DNA from: Pseudomonas putida
Lineage (GTDB): Bacteria > Pseudomonadota > Gammaproteobacteria > Pseudomonadales > Pseudomonadaceae
Direction of reading: 5' to 3'
NCBI RefSeq assembly: GCF_016406145.1
Contig: NZ_CP066306.1
Span: 5,332,001-5,396,000, forward strand
DNA: 64,000 bases
Position 1 is the stretch's first letter; the number at the start of each line of letters is the position of its first letter. The notes beneath the pieces are model-generated. The model ran no database searches and had not been told where the DNA came from. It was given only the letters and a program-made list of their open reading frames with translations. Made by a program: the position numbers and the translations under genes. Shown piece by piece: positions 33,641 through 44,348 of the stretch.

Positions 33641-36574
33641 TCATGCCAATCCCAGTTCACCCCAGATCCGCCGCACCTCGCGGCGCTCATCGACAAACTG
33701 TGCCGCATCGATCACCCCGGCCTGCTTCTGCAAGGCCTGGCGGTGCGAGGCTGAGCGAAACGCCTTGTACACTTCACGCAACAAAACCGCATCGCAGGCC
33801 GGCATCAAGCCCGCCTGCTCCAGCTCTTCCAGAATGCGAATGTTATCGGTCCAGCGCAGTATGGCCGGATGGTCGTGGGACCAGGCCAAAGCGGCGTATT
33901 GCACCATAAATTCGATATCGACGATACCGCCGGCATCCTGCTTGATATCGAATGCCATCCCCGCATCGAAGGCATTGGCCGCAGTGCCCGCGGCGGTGGC
34001 CTTGGTACCCAGGTTGTCGCGCATCTTGGCGCGCATTTCGCTGACTTCGCTGCGCAGCTTGTCCAGATCACGAGCCTGGCCCAGAACCTTGGCGCGCACA
34101 CCCTCGAACGCTGCCGCCACCTGCTTGCAGCCCACCAGCACGCGGGCGCGCACCAGGGCCTGATGCTCCCAGGTCCAGGCTTCGCTCTGCTGGTAGCGCT
34201 CGAACGCGCCCAGCGAGCTGACCAGCAGCCCCGCTGCGCCCGATGGCCGCAGGCGCATGTCGACGTCATAAAGCTGGCCTGAGTTGGTTTGCGTGGTCAG
34301 CAAATGGATGATGCGCTGGCCAAGACGCGTGAAGAACTGCGCGCTGTCGATCGGCTTGGCACCGTCGGTTTCCGCCTGCGGGTCGCCGTCGTGGATGAAC
34401 ACCAGGTCCAGGTCCGAGCCGTGGCCCAGCTCCAGGCCGCCCACCTTGCCGTAGCCGAGGATGATGAAGCCCGGGTCGCACAGGCTGCCGTCGCTGCGCT
34501 TGGGCTGGCCGTGGCGCGCCACGGTCTGGCGCCAGGCCAGAGCCAGCACCTGGTCGAGAATGGCTTCGGCCAGCCAGGTCAGGTAGTCGCTGACTTTCAT
34601 CAACGGCAGGTTGCCACTGATCTCGGAGGCTGCCACGCGCAGGCTGTGGGCCAGCTTGAAGTGGCGCAAGGCCTCCATCTGCTGTTCAAGATCGTCCTCG
34701 GGGATGCGCGTCAGCCGCTCGCGCAGCTCGGCGGCCAGCTCCGGGGCCAGCGGCGGGCTGAACAGCCGGCCTTCATTGAGCAACTCATCGAGCAGCAATG
34801 GGTAACGGGCGATCTGTTCGGCGATCCAGGGGCTGGCGGCACAAAGGGTCAGCAGACGGCGCAAGGCTCCCGGGTTTTCAGTCAACAGCACCAAGTAGGC
34901 CGAACGCCGCGCCACAGCTTCGACCAGCGGCAATACACGTTCCAGTACCAGGTCAGGGTTGTCATGCTCAACCGCCTGGGCCAGCAGACGCGGGATGAAG
35001 GCATCCAGACGCTCACGGCCGATGCGCTGCATCGAGCGCAACTGTGGGCTGGCACGCAACCCCGCAAGCCTGCGCAAGGCTTCGGCGGGCTGATTGAAAC
35101 CGGCCTCTTCCAGCTGACGCCCGGCGGCCTTCTCATCCTGCGCCTGCTCCCACAAGGGCGACCACTCGCCGCCAACCACCAGGTCACCCTCGCCTTCTTC
35201 TTCATCAGGGTCGGCGATGACCTGGCGGAAGTGCCAGTCAACACGGCCGCGCCAGTGCATCAGCTGATCGTGGAAGCTCTGCCAGCCGGCAAAACCGAGC
35301 ATATAGGCCACGCGCTCACGGTCGGTCTCGTCATCAGGCAGCATCTGCGTCTGACGATCTGCAATGGCCTGGATGGCATGCTCGGTATAACGCAGGAACT
35401 CATACCCTTCACGCAGCTCCGCTACCACGGCCGGCGGCAGGTAACCCTGCCCCTCCAGGGTGGCCAGGACTTTAAGCAATGGCCGCTGCTGCAGGCTCAA
35501 GTCACGCCCACCGTGAATCAGCTGGAAGGCCTGAGCAATGAACTCCACTTCACGAATACCACCGGCGCCAAGCTTGATGTTCTCGGACATGCCCTTGCGC
35601 CGCACCTCCTGCTGGATCAGCTGCTTCATGGTACGCAGCGCTTCGATCGCCGAGAAATCCAGGTAACGCCGATACACGAACGGGCGCAGCATCTCCTGCA
35701 GTTGCGCGCCAGCTGCCTGGTCGCCGGCCACCACCCGCGCCTTGATCATCGCGTAGCGTTCCCAGTCGCGGCCCTGATCCTGGTAGTACTGCTCCAGGGC
35801 ATTGAAGCTGAGCACCAGCGAACCGGCCGAGCCGTAGGGGCGCAGGCGCATGTCGACGCGGAACACGAAGCCATCGACGGTGACCGGGTCGAGCGCCCTG
35901 ATCAGGCGCTGGCCCAGACGGGTGAAGAATTCCTGATTGTCCAGCGAGCGCTTGACCCCTTCGGTCTCACCGCCCTCGGGGAAGGCAAAGATCAGGTCGA
36001 TATCCGATGACAGGTTGAGCTCGACCGCCCCCAGCTTGCCCATGCCCAGCACCACCATATGCTGCGGTTCACCACTGCGGTTACCGATCGGCGTACCAAA
36101 CTGCTGGCAGTGGCGCGGATACAGCCATTGATAAGCTTCGTCGATCGCCGCGTCAGCAAGGTCGGACAGGTCGCGACAGGTTTCGCCCAGTTCAGCCTGG
36201 CGGGTGATATCGCGCCAGATGATGCGCAACTGCTGGCGGTTGCGCTCGCGGCGCAGGTTGCGTGCCAGCTCGTCTTCACTCGACGCCGCCTGGGCCGCTG
36301 CCGCGATGTGCCCACGCAGCTCGCCCGGCGTATAACGGCGGTCCATCTCGCCGCTGGCCAATAGGGCAAACAGCATCGCCGGCTCACGCTGGGCCAGGCC
36401 GAGCACAAAGTCACTGGCGGCGGCCACCTGGTCGAACTGTTGCCGGTGAGCCGGGCTCCAGGCGTTGGTGTCGAGCCCCTGATGGCTGCTCAGGGCATCG
36501 AGCAGAAACTGCCGATTACGGACGACCAGCGGTTGCAGGGAGGCAGGCAGTTCGAGCGGCAAAGGCAGGCGCAT
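33641..36574 (-). CDS. glnE: Bifunctional glutamine synthetase adenylyltransferase/deadenylylase GlnE
   Basis: Controls glutamine synthetase by adding or removing AMP in response to PII. The 977-aa length is normal. There are two nucleotidyltransferase domains: the N-terminal deadenylylase with LSSDIDLIFAFPEGG and the C-terminal adenylyltransferase with GHGSDLDLVFIHDG. Each is followed by the FFTRLGQR motif. It is read away from aceE, with a 383-bp shared upstream region. It lies upstream of the waa genes, with a REP in the gap to waaF. Confidence 0.97.
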   Translation of the reverse strand: MRLPLPLELPASLQPLVVRNRQFLLDALSSHQGLDTNAWSPAHRQQFDQVAAASDFVLGLAQREPAMLFALLASGEMDRRYTPGELRGHIAAAAQAASSEDELARNLRRERNRQQLRIIWRDITRQAELGETCRDLSDLADAAIDEAYQWLYPRHCQQFGTPIGNRSGEPQHMVVLGMGKLGAVELNLSSDIDLIFAFPEGGETEGVKRSLDNQEFFTRLGQRLIRALDPVTVDGFVFRVDMRLRPYGSAGSLVLSFNALEQYYQDQGRDWERYAMIKARVVAGDQAAGAQLQEMLRPFVYRRYLDFSAIEALRTMKQLIQQEVRRKGMSENIKLGAGGIREVEFIAQAFQLIHGGRDLSLQQRPLLKVLATLEGQGYLPPAVVAELREGYEFLRYTEHAIQAIADRQTQMLPDDETDRERVAYMLGFAGWQSFHDQLMHWRGRVDWHFRQVIADPDEEEGEGDLVVGGEWSPLWEQAQDEKAAGRQLEEAGFNQPAEALRRLAGLRASPQLRSMQRIGRERLDAFIPRLLAQAVEHDNPDLVLERVLPLVEAVARRSAYLVLLTENPGALRRLLTLCAASPWIAEQIARYPLLLDELLNEGRLFSPPLAPELAAELRERLTRIPEDDLEQQMEALRHFKLAHSLRVAASEISGNLPLMKVSDYLTWLAEAILDQVLALAWRQTVARHGQPKRSDGSLCDPGFIILGYGKVGGLELGHGSDLDLVFIHDGDPQAETDGAKPIDSAQFFTRLGQRIIHLLTTQTNSGQLYDVDMRLRPSGAAGLLVSSLGAFERYQQSEAWTWEHQALVRARVLVGCKQVAAAFEGVRAKVLGQARDLDKLRSEVSEMRAKMRDNLGTKATAAGTAANAFDAGMAFDIKQDAGGIVDIEFMVQYAALAWSHDHPAILRWTDNIRILEELEQAGLMPACDAVLLREVYKAFRSASHRQALQKQAGVIDAAQFVDERREVRRIWGELGLA

Positions 36575-36957
36575 GGTCTATCCTTGATCGGCGTGAAAGT
36601 GAGAGTAAAAAGCGGCCACGAGGAAACCGGCCCCCGGTTGGACTGTCGTACAAAAGTTGGAAATAGCTGAAAAAAACGAATCATTGGCATGAAACATCAA
36701 GAATCACCCGCTCGTAGCACAACGCCAACCAACATGAACGTTTTTCCTCACAAGCCAAGGTGCGACCAAACGTCGCATTTGTGTAGTTTTACTACTATCC
36801 CGACCGTGCAAAAGCATGAAATGCGAAAGCAAATGTAGTAAAACTACACGCCGCCGGGTCACACTCCGGTAATCCAAGAATTCACGACGTCTGCCCATAA
36901 GGCCAGTCGCAAACTCAGGCCCCCGATTCTGGTGGCCTTTCCGCCCTGGAGCAAGCC
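36575..36957. other. 383-bp divergent promoter region between glnE and aceE
   Basis: It contains the two GntR-type palindromes listed separately. Nearer glnE (36575-36720) I see an AT-rich stretch but no clear promoter. No gene is seen. The aceE leader runs from about 36850 to 36957. Confidence 0.6.
36781..36849. promoter_or_regulatory. Paired GntR/PdhR-type operators upstream of aceE, forming a 15-bp perfect inverted repeat
   Basis: Site 1 at 36782-36796 is TGTAGT-TTT-ACTACT; site 2 at 36834-36848 is the perfect palindrome TGTAGT-AAA-ACTACA. Both contain the FadR-subfamily GntR consensus TNGTNNNACNA. The arms 36781-36795 and 36835-36849 are exact reverse complements. Site centres are 52 bp apart, about five helical turns, so a regulator could bind both on one face. 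PdhR is the expected class for pyruvate dehydrogenase genes, but the regulator is inferred. Confidence 0.65.
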
Positions 36958-39603
36958 ATGCAAGACCTCGATCCAATCGAAACCCAGGAATGGCTGGATG
37001 CCCTGGAGTCGGTCCTCGACAAAGAAGGCGAAGACCGCGCTCATTACCTGATGACCCGCATGGGCGAGCTGGCCACCCGCAGTGGCTCCCAGCTGCCATA
37101 CGCGATCACCACGCCATACCGCAACACCATCCCTGTCACCCACGAAGCACGCATGCCTGGCGACCTGTTCATGGAACGCCGCATTCGCTCGATGGTGCGT
37201 TGGAACGCGCTGGCCATGGTGATGCGCACCAACCTGAAGGATTCGGACCTGGGCGGCCACATCTCCAGCTTCGCCTCCAGTGCCACCCTGTATGACATCG
37301 GCTTCAACTACTTCTTCCAAGCCCCGACCGAAGAACACGGCGGCGACCTGATCTTCTTCCAGGGCCACGCTTCGCCAGGCGTTTACGCCCGTGCCTTCAT
37401 GGAAGGTCGCATCAACGAAGAGCAGATGAACAACTTCCGTCAGGAAGTGGACGGCAAAGGCCTGTCTTCGTACCCGCACCCATGGCTGATGCCTGACTTC
37501 TGGCAGTTCCCGACCGTTTCCATGGGCCTGGGCCCGATCCAGGCGATCTACCAGGCGCGCTTCATGAAGTACCTGGAAGCCCGTGGTTTCATTCCGGCCG
37601 GCAAGCAGAAAGTCTGGTGCTTCATGGGCGACGGCGAGTGCGACGAGCCGGAATCCCTCGGTGCCATCGCCCTGGCAGGCCGCGAGAAGCTGGACAACCT
37701 GATCTTCGTCATCAACTGCAACCTGCAGCGCCTCGACGGCCCGGTTCGCGGCAACGGCAAGATCATCCAGGAACTCGAAGGCGTGTTCCGTGGCGGCGGC
37801 TGGAACGTCAACAAAGTCGTCTGGGGCCGCTTCTGGGACCCACTGCTGGCCAAAGACACCAACGGTGCCCTGCAGCGCCGTATGGACGAAGTCATCGACG
37901 GCGAGTACCAGAACTACAAAGCCAAAGACGGCGCGTACGTTCGTGAGAACTTCTTCAACACGCCAGAGCTCAAGGCCATGGTCGAAGACCTGTCCGACGA
38001 CGAGATCTGGAAGCTCAACCGTGGCGGTCACGACCCGTACAAGGTCTATGCGGCCTACCACCAGGCGGTCAACCACAAAGAGCAACCGACTGTCATCCTG
38101 GCCAAGACCATCAAGGGTTACGGCACCGGTGCTGGCGAAGCCAAGAACACCGCGCACAACACCAAGAAGGTCGACGTCGACAGCCTGCGCCACTTCCGTG
38201 ACCGCTTCGACATCCCGGTCAAGGATGCCGACCTTGAAAGCCTGCCGTTCTACAAGCCCGAAGAAGGTTCGGCCGAAGCCAAGTACCTGGCCGAGCGCCG
38301 CGCAGCCCTGGGTGGCTTCGTACCGCAGCGCCGCGCCAAGAGCTTCAGCGTGCCGACCCCGCCTCTGGAAACGCTGAAAGCGATCCTGGACGGCTCGGGC
38401 GACCGCGAAATCTCCACCACCATGGCCTTCGTGCGTATCCTCGCGCAGCTGGTCAAGGACAAGGACATCGGCCAGCGCATCGTTCCGATCATCCCGGACG
38501 AAGCCCGTACCTTCGGTATGGAAGGCATGTTCCGCCAGCTGGGCATCTACTCGTCGGTCGGCCAGCTCTACGAGCCAGTCGATAAAGACCAGGTGATGTT
38601 CTACCGCGAAGACAAGAAGGGCCAGATCCTCGAGGAAGGCATCAACGAAGCCGGCGCCATGTCGTCGTTCATCGCTGCCGGTACCTCGTACAGCTGCCAC
38701 AACCAGCCGATGCTGCCGTTCTACATCTTCTACTCGATGTTCGGCTTCCAGCGTATCGGCGACCTGGCCTGGGCCGCTGGCGACAGCCGCACCCGTGGCT
38801 TCCTGATCGGCGGCACCGCCGGCCGTACCACCCTCAACGGTGAAGGCCTGCAGCACGAAGACGGTCACAGCCACATGATGGCGGGCACCATCCCGAACTG
38901 CCGCACCTATGATCCGACCTACGGCTACGAGCTGGCGGTGATCATCCAGGACGGCATGAAGAAGATGACCGAAGAGCAGCAGGACATCTTCTACTACATC
39001 ACCGTGATGAACGAATCCTACCAGCAGCCAGCCATGCCGGCCGGTGTCGAGGAAGGCATCATCAAGGGTATGTACCTGCTCGAAGAAGACACCCGCGAAG
39101 CCGCGCACCACGTTCAGCTGATGGGCTCCGGCACCATCCTGCGCGAAGTCCGCGAGGCCGCGAAGATCCTGCGTGAAGAGTTCAACGTCGGTGCCGACGT
39201 GTGGAGCGTCACCAGCTTCAACGAGCTGCGTCGCGACGGCCTGGCCGTGGAACGCGCCAACCGCCTCAAGCCTGGCCAGAAGCCTCAGCAGACTTACGTC
39301 GAAGAGTGCCTGGCCGGTCGTAAAGGCCCGGTCATCGCCTCCACCGACTACATGAAGCTGTTCGCCGAACAGATTCGCCAGTGGGTGCCGAGCAAAGAGT
39401 TCAAAGTCCTGGGTACCGATGGCTACGGTCGCAGCGACAGCCGCAAGAAGCTGCGTCACTTCTTCGAAGTCGACCGTCACTTCGTGGTGCTGGCTGCCCT
39501 GGAAGCCTTGGCTGACCGTGGCGAGATCGAACCGAAGGTGGTGGCCGACGCCATCGTCAAGTTCGGCATCGATCCGGACAAGCGCAACCCACTGGACTGC
39601 TGA
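36958..39603 (+). CDS. aceE: Pyruvate dehydrogenase E1 component, homodimeric (AceE)
   Basis: A TPP enzyme that decarboxylates pyruvate and acetylates the lipoyl group of E2. The 881-aa length and opening DPIETQEWLDALESVLDKEG are characteristic. The TPP-binding motif is GDGECDEPESLGAIALAGREKLDNLIFVINCN (about 223-253). RBS-like GGAG lies 11-14 nt before the ATG at 36958. It is followed after 13 nt by aceF. Confidence 0.98.
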   Translation: MQDLDPIETQEWLDALESVLDKEGEDRAHYLMTRMGELATRSGSQLPYAITTPYRNTIPVTHEARMPGDLFMERRIRSMVRWNALAMVMRTNLKDSDLGGHISSFASSATLYDIGFNYFFQAPTEEHGGDLIFFQGHASPGVYARAFMEGRINEEQMNNFRQEVDGKGLSSYPHPWLMPDFWQFPTVSMGLGPIQAIYQARFMKYLEARGFIPAGKQKVWCFMGDGECDEPESLGAIALAGREKLDNLIFVINCNLQRLDGPVRGNGKIIQELEGVFRGGGWNVNKVVWGRFWDPLLAKDTNGALQRRMDEVIDGEYQNYKAKDGAYVRENFFNTPELKAMVEDLSDDEIWKLNRGGHDPYKVYAAYHQAVNHKEQPTVILAKTIKGYGTGAGEAKNTAHNTKKVDVDSLRHFRDRFDIPVKDADLESLPFYKPEEGSAEAKYLAERRAALGGFVPQRRAKSFSVPTPPLETLKAILDGSGDREISTTMAFVRILAQLVKDKDIGQRIVPIIPDEARTFGMEGMFRQLGIYSSVGQLYEPVDKDQVMFYREDKKGQILEEGINEAGAMSSFIAAGTSYSCHNQPMLPFYIFYSMFGFQRIGDLAWAAGDSRTRGFLIGGTAGRTTLNGEGLQHEDGHSHMMAGTIPNCRTYDPTYGYELAVIIQDGMKKMTEEQQDIFYYITVMNESYQQPAMPAGVEEGIIKGMYLLEEDTREAAHHVQLMGSGTILREVREAAKILREEFNVGADVWSVTSFNELRRDGLAVERANRLKPGQKPQQTYVEECLAGRKGPVIASTDYMKLFAEQIRQWVPSKEFKVLGTDGYGRSDSRKKLRHFFEVDRHFVVLAALEALADRGEIEPKVVADAIVKFGIDPDKRNPLDC

Positions 39604-39616
39604 GGAGTATTTTTAA

Positions 39617-41260
39617 GTGAGCGAACTCATTCGCGTACCTGACATCGGCAGCGGTGAAGGTGAAATCATCGAGCTGTTCGTCAAAGTCGGTGACCGTATC
39701 GAGGCTGACCAGAGCCTGCTGACCCTGGAGTCCGACAAGGCCTCCATGGAAATTCCGGCCCCCAAGGCCGGTGTCATCAAGGAACTGAAGGTCAAGCTGG
39801 GCGATCGCCTGAAAGAAGGCGACGAGTTGCTGGTCCTGGAAGCCGAGGGCGCTGCGGCGCCCGAGGCGCCAGCCGCCGCACCTGCCCCGGCCGCAGCTCC
39901 GGCTGCTGCCGAAAAGCCGGCTGCCGAAGCCGCCCCTGCGCCGGCTGCAGCCCCTGCTGCCGCCAGCGTGCAGGACATCCACGTGCCGGACATCGGCTCG
40001 TCGGGCAAGGCCAAGATCATCGAAGTGCTGGTCAAGGTCGGCGACACCGTCGAAGCCGACCAGTCGTTGATTACCCTGGAGTCTGACAAGGCCTCCATGG
40101 AGATCCCTTCGCCCGCCGCAGGCGTGGTCAAGGAAGTGATCGCCAAGCTGGACGACGAAGTTGGCACCGGTGACCTGATCATCAAACTGGAAGTCGCCGG
40201 CGCCGCCCCGGCTGCTGCGCCAGCGCCTGCCGCTGCTGCTGCACCGGCCAAGGCTGAGGCGGCTCCGGCCGCTGCGCCTGCTGCCGCTGCCCCAGCTGCT
40301 GCCCCTGCACCGGTCGCTACCGCACCGGCTGCCGGCAGCAACGCCAAGGTTCACGCAGGCCCTGCTGTTCGCCAGCTGGCCCGCGAGTTCGGCGTAGACC
40401 TGGGCGCGGTCACCGCGACCGGTCCGCACGGCCGCATTCTGAAAGAAGACGTGCAAGTCTACGTCAAGTCGGTCATGCAGAAGGCCAAGGACGCACCGGC
40501 AGCTGCTGGCGCGACCGGCGGCGCCGGCATCCCGCCGATCCCGGTGGTGGACTTCAGCAAGTTCGGTGAAGTGGAAGAAGTGGCAATGACCCGCCTGATG
40601 CAGGTCGGTGCCGCCAACCTGCACCGCAGCTGGCTGAACGTGCCGCACGTAACCCAGTTCGACTCCGCCGACATCACCGAGCTGGAAGCCTTCCGCGTTG
40701 CACAGAAGGCCGTGGCCGAGAAGGCTGGCGTCAAGCTGACCGTATTGCCACTGCTGCTCAAGGCCTGCGCCTTCCTGCTCAAGGAACTGCCGGACTTCAA
40801 CAGCTCGCTGGCGCCAAGCGGCAAAGCCGTGATCCGCAAGAAGTACGTGCACATCGGCTTCGCCGTGGACACCCCGGACGGCCTGCTGGTCCCTGTGATC
40901 AAGAACGTCGACCAGAAAAGCCTGCTGCAACTGGCTGCCGAAGCCGCGGCCCTGGCCGAGAAGGCACGCACCAAGAAGCTGTCGGCAGACGACATGCAGG
41001 GCGCCTGCTTCACCATCTCCAGCCTCGGCCACATTGGCGGCACCGGCTTCACGCCGATCGTCAACGCGCCCGAAGTGGCGATCCTCGGCGTGTCCAAGGC
41101 AACCATGCAGCCTGTCTGGGATGGCAAAGCCTTCCAGCCGAAGCTGATGTTGCCGCTGTCGCTGTCCTACGATCACCGTGTGATCAACGGCGCGGCCGCC
41201 GCGCGCTTCACCAAGCGCCTGGGCGACGTGCTGGCGGATATCCGCACCATGCTGCTGTAA
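39617..41260 (+). CDS. aceF: Pyruvate dehydrogenase E2, dihydrolipoamide acetyltransferase (AceF)
   Basis: 547 aa. Two lipoyl domains precede the rest: residues 1-75 (lipoyl Lys41 in ESDKASME) and about 118-195 (Lys158), joined by Ala/Pro-rich linkers. The E1/E3-binding domain is at about 245-285 (AVRQLAREFGVDLGAVTATGPHGRI), and the catalytic domain at about 320-547 with YDHRVINGAAAARF, where the catalytic His is about residue 520. The motif reads DHRVING rather than the common DHRVIDG. The start is GTG at 39617 with GAGGAG 9 nt upstream. Confidence 0.98.
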   Translation: MSELIRVPDIGSGEGEIIELFVKVGDRIEADQSLLTLESDKASMEIPAPKAGVIKELKVKLGDRLKEGDELLVLEAEGAAAPEAPAAAPAPAAAPAAAEKPAAEAAPAPAAAPAAASVQDIHVPDIGSSGKAKIIEVLVKVGDTVEADQSLITLESDKASMEIPSPAAGVVKEVIAKLDDEVGTGDLIIKLEVAGAAPAAAPAPAAAAAPAKAEAAPAAAPAAAAPAAAPAPVATAPAAGSNAKVHAGPAVRQLAREFGVDLGAVTATGPHGRILKEDVQVYVKSVMQKAKDAPAAAGATGGAGIPPIPVVDFSKFGEVEEVAMTRLMQVGAANLHRSWLNVPHVTQFDSADITELEAFRVAQKAVAEKAGVKLTVLPLLLKACAFLLKELPDFNSSLAPSGKAVIRKKYVHIGFAVDTPDGLLVPVIKNVDQKSLLQLAAEAAALAEKARTKKLSADDMQGACFTISSLGHIGGTGFTPIVNAPEVAILGVSKATMQPVWDGKAFQPKLMLPLSLSYDHRVINGAAAARFTKRLGDVLADIRTMLL

Positions 41261-41271
41261 AACGCAGCCAG

Positions 41272-41304
41272 CCTGCCCCTCTTCGGGGGGCAGGTACCCT
41301 TTTC
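41272..41304 (+). terminator. Hairpin after aceF
   Basis: CCTGCCCC pairs with GGGGCAGG around TCTTCGG, followed by TACCCTTTT. First of two stem-loops after aceF. Confidence 0.6.
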
Positions 41305-41326
41305 GAGCTGCCACGCTCGTACCTCA

Positions 41327-41353
41327 ACCCCGCCATCTGGCGGGGCTTTTTTT
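41327..41353 (+). terminator. Rho-independent terminator of aceEF
   Basis: CCCCGCC-ATCT-GGCGGGG followed by CTTTTTTTG, a textbook form. Confidence 0.9.
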
Positions 41354-41363
41354 GCCTGCAGGG

Positions 41364-41455
41364 GCCCAATCGCCGGCAAGCCGGCTCCCACAGAAACCCC
41401 ACAAAGCCTGAGGCCAACGCTGTACCTGTGGGAGCCGGCTTGCCGGCGATTGGGC
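41364..41455. repeat. REP pair, type B: 30-bp perfect inverted arms
   Basis: The arm at 41364-41393 (GCCCAATCGCCGGCAAGCCG...) is the exact reverse complement of 41426-41455, with a 32-nt spacer. It lies between aceF and the GGDEF/EAL gene. Confidence 0.85.
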
Positions 41456-41620
41456 CGCAAAGCGGCCACCGTTTTTCCGCAGCCCTAAGGATTCCCGCCC
41501 CGCCGCCGAAAACATATACATGACATCCCTCATGGCCGCTTGCCAGCCTCCGGGACATGATGCAACCTTGCCAGATGCGCCGCCGCCCAGGCCGCGCCAC
41601 CCTCTTCAAGCGAGTCTTCG

Positions 41621-44311
41621 ATGAAAAGCCAACCCGATGCCGCCAGCCGTGTGGCGGCCGAGGTCGTCACGCAGCTTCCCGTGCCTTCACGGCTCGGCAT
41701 GCTGCGTTTCGAAAGGCTCAACGAAGCCACCTGGGCAATGCTTTACCTGGACCCGGCCTGCGAACGCCAGTTCGGCCTGCAGGCCTCCGAGCTGTGTGCG
41801 CTGATCGACTCGCCGTATGCCAGCCTGATGGAGCCTGAGGCCCGCTACCGGCTGCATGACGAGATCCAGCGGCAACTGAGCACCCGTGGGTATTACCGTG
41901 TGCGCTACACCCTGCATGCACAGCCGCGCGCGCTGCGCCTGCTCGAGGCGGGCGAAGCCTACAAGCAGCACAACCGCCAGCTGTTACGCGGTTTTTTGAC
42001 GGTACTCGACGACCAGCCTGAAGACGCTGTCGAAGTGGACGCCGACGACCTCGAATCACGTAACAGCCGCCTGCAGCTTGCCCTGCAACTCAACCAGCGC
42101 GCCCAGCAGGAACAGCTGGAACACCTTGAGCGCGTGCGCAGCCAGCAGGACCTGATCCTGCGCCTCGCCCGCCAGCGCTATAGCGCGGAAAACTCCCTGC
42201 TCGAAGCCGCCCAGCTGATTACCCGCAGCGCCTGTGAGATCTACAAGGTGGACTGCGCCAGCATCTGGCATCTGGAAGACCAGCGTCTGGAGCCGATCAG
42301 CGCCTGGTTGCGCAATGAGCAAGTGCATCGCCTGCCCGAAGCGATCGATGCCAGCCGCTTCCCGGATTATCTGGATGCCCTGCACGCCAGCCGCGCTATC
42401 GATGCCCACAACGCCAACCACGATCCGCGTACCCGTGAACTGGCCGAAAGCCTGTACGCCGACAACAATGCCATGCTCGATGCCAGTATCCGCGTCGATG
42501 GCCAGGTGGTTGGCGTGCTGTGCCTGGAGCAGACCGGCCAGCCGCGGGCCTGGCAGTCGGACGAAATCGCCTTTGCCGGTGAGTTGGCCGACCAGTTCGC
42601 CCAGGTCATCACCAACCATAACCGACGCACCGCCGCCAGCGCCCTGCACTTGTTCCAGCGTGCGGTGGAGCAAAGCGCCAGCGCCTTCCTGCTGGTGAAC
42701 CGCGACGGCGTGGTGGAGTACGTCAACCCCAGCTTCACCGCGATCACCCAGTACAGCACCGATGAGGTACAAGGCCACCACCTGGCAGAGTTGCCAGCGC
42801 TGGAGAACCTCAGCGAACTGCTGTTCGATACCCCGTCGAGCCTGGCCATGGGCAACAGCTGGCAGGGCGAATTCAAAAGCCGGCGCAAGAACCTTGAGCC
42901 CTACTGGGGCCAGTTGTCGATTTCCAAGGTGTATGGCGATAACCGTGAGCTGACCCATTACATCGGCATCTACGAAGATGTCACCCAGACCAAGCTGGCC
43001 CAGCAACGCATCGAGCGCCTGGCCTACACCGACAACCTGACCAACCTGGGCAACCGCCCGGCTTTCATCCGCAGCCTCGACGAGCGCTTCGCCCGCGATG
43101 GCCAGAGCCCGATCTGCCTGCTGCTGGTGGACATCGACAACTTCAAGCGGATCAACGACAGCCTTGGCCACCAGACCGGTGACAAACTGCTGATCAGCCT
43201 GGCCCGGCGCCTGCGCAACAGCCTCAGCGTTGGCGGCGTGCTGGCCCGCTTTGCCAGTAATGAATTCGCCGTGCTGCTCGACGACACCAGCCTGGAAGAC
43301 GGCCAGGGCGTCGCCCAGCAACTCCTGCGCACCCTCGACAAGCCGATGTTCGTCGACAACCAGCTGATCAACGTGACCGCCTCGGTTGGCCTGGCCTGTG
43401 CGCCGCTGCACGGCAGTGACCCGACCACCCTGATGAAAAATGCAGGCCTGGCCCTGCACAAGGCCAAAGCCAACGGCAAGCACCAGGTGCAGGTATTCAC
43501 CGAAGTGCTCAATGCCGAAGCCAGCTACAAGCTGTTCGTCGAGAACAACCTGCGCCGCGCTTTGACGCAGAACGAGCTAGAGGTGTTCTACCAGCCCAAG
43601 CTGTGCCTGCGCAGCGGCCGCCTGCTGGGGCTGGAAGCACTGCTGCGCTGGAACCACCCAGAGCGCGGCATGATCCGCCCGGACCAGTTCATCAGCGTGG
43701 CGGAAGAGACCGGCCTGATCATCCCCATCGGCAAGTGGGTGGTACGCCAGTCGTGCCGCATGAGCCAGCAACTGCGCGAGGCCGGCATGGGCAACCTGCA
43801 CGTGGCCATCAACCTGTCGCCCAAGCAGTTCTCCGACCCCGACCTGGTGGCTTCGATCGCCTCGATCCTCCACGAAGAAGCCCTGCCTGCGCACCTGTTG
43901 GAGCTTGAGCTGACCGAGGGCCTGCTGCTGGAAGCCACCGAGGACACCCACCGTCAGCTCGACGAACTGAAGGCATTGGGCCTGACCCTGGCCATGGATG
44001 ACTTCGGCACCGGTTATTCTTCGCTGAGCTACCTGAAGAAATTCCCGATCGACATCATCAAGATCGACCGCAGCTTCATCAACGAAATCCCCGACAACCA
44101 GGACGACATGGAGATCACCTCGGCGGTGGTGGCCATGGCCCACAACCTCAAGCTCAAGGTCGTGGCAGAAGGGATCGAGACGCCCGAGCAGCTGGCCTTC
44201 CTGCGCCGGCACCGTTGCGATGTGGGCCAGGGGTATCTGTTCGACCGGCCGATCCCGGGGCGAGAGCTGGCCGAAAGACTCAAGCGCTATCCGCGCGGTC
44301 CAATGGCCTGA
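41621..44311 (+). CDS. PAS/GAF/PAS-GGDEF-EAL c-di-GMP phosphodiesterase, GGDEF degenerate
   Basis: 896 aa, cytosolic. Domains by position: N-terminal PAS-like about 20-130, coiled-coil about 130-165 ([25 protein letters not shown]), GAF about 175-330, PAS about 345-460, GGDEF about 465-625 and EAL about 640-890. The GGDEF motif at about 544-549 reads ASNEF, so cyclase activity is unlikely. The EAL motif (LEALLRW, about 671) and the catalytic signatures [31 protein letters not shown] and [10 protein letters not shown] are intact, so it should hydrolyse c-di-GMP. The start at 41621 has only a weak Shine-Dalgarno. Confidence 0.93.
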   Translation: MKSQPDAASRVAAEVVTQLPVPSRLGMLRFERLNEATWAMLYLDPACERQFGLQASELCALIDSPYASLMEPEARYRLHDEIQRQLSTRGYYRVRYTLHAQPRALRLLEAGEAYKQHNRQLLRGFLTVLDDQPEDAVEVDADDLESRNSRLQLALQLNQRAQQEQLEHLERVRSQQDLILRLARQRYSAENSLLEAAQLITRSACEIYKVDCASIWHLEDQRLEPISAWLRNEQVHRLPEAIDASRFPDYLDALHASRAIDAHNANHDPRTRELAESLYADNNAMLDASIRVDGQVVGVLCLEQTGQPRAWQSDEIAFAGELADQFAQVITNHNRRTAASALHLFQRAVEQSASAFLLVNRDGVVEYVNPSFTAITQYSTDEVQGHHLAELPALENLSELLFDTPSSLAMGNSWQGEFKSRRKNLEPYWGQLSISKVYGDNRELTHYIGIYEDVTQTKLAQQRIERLAYTDNLTNLGNRPAFIRSLDERFARDGQSPICLLLVDIDNFKRINDSLGHQTGDKLLISLARRLRNSLSVGGVLARFASNEFAVLLDDTSLEDGQGVAQQLLRTLDKPMFVDNQLINVTASVGLACAPLHGSDPTTLMKNAGLALHKAKANGKHQVQVFTEVLNAEASYKLFVENNLRRALTQNELEVFYQPKLCLRSGRLLGLEALLRWNHPERGMIRPDQFISVAEETGLIIPIGKWVVRQSCRMSQQLREAGMGNLHVAINLSPKQFSDPDLVASIASILHEEALPAHLLELELTEGLLLEATEDTHRQLDELKALGLTLAMDDFGTGYSSLSYLKKFPIDIIKIDRSFINEIPDNQDDMEITSAVVAMAHNLKLKVVAEGIETPEQLAFLRRHRCDVGQGYLFDRPIPGRELAERLKRYPRGPMA

Positions 44312-44348
44312 CAGCTGCGAAATCCTCGGGCACTATAGAACCCATTCG

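Noticed and set aside
36859..39480. Long minus-strand open frame over aceE (873 codons)
   Set aside because: Shadow of the conserved aceE codon pattern; no similarity to any known family and no start signal.
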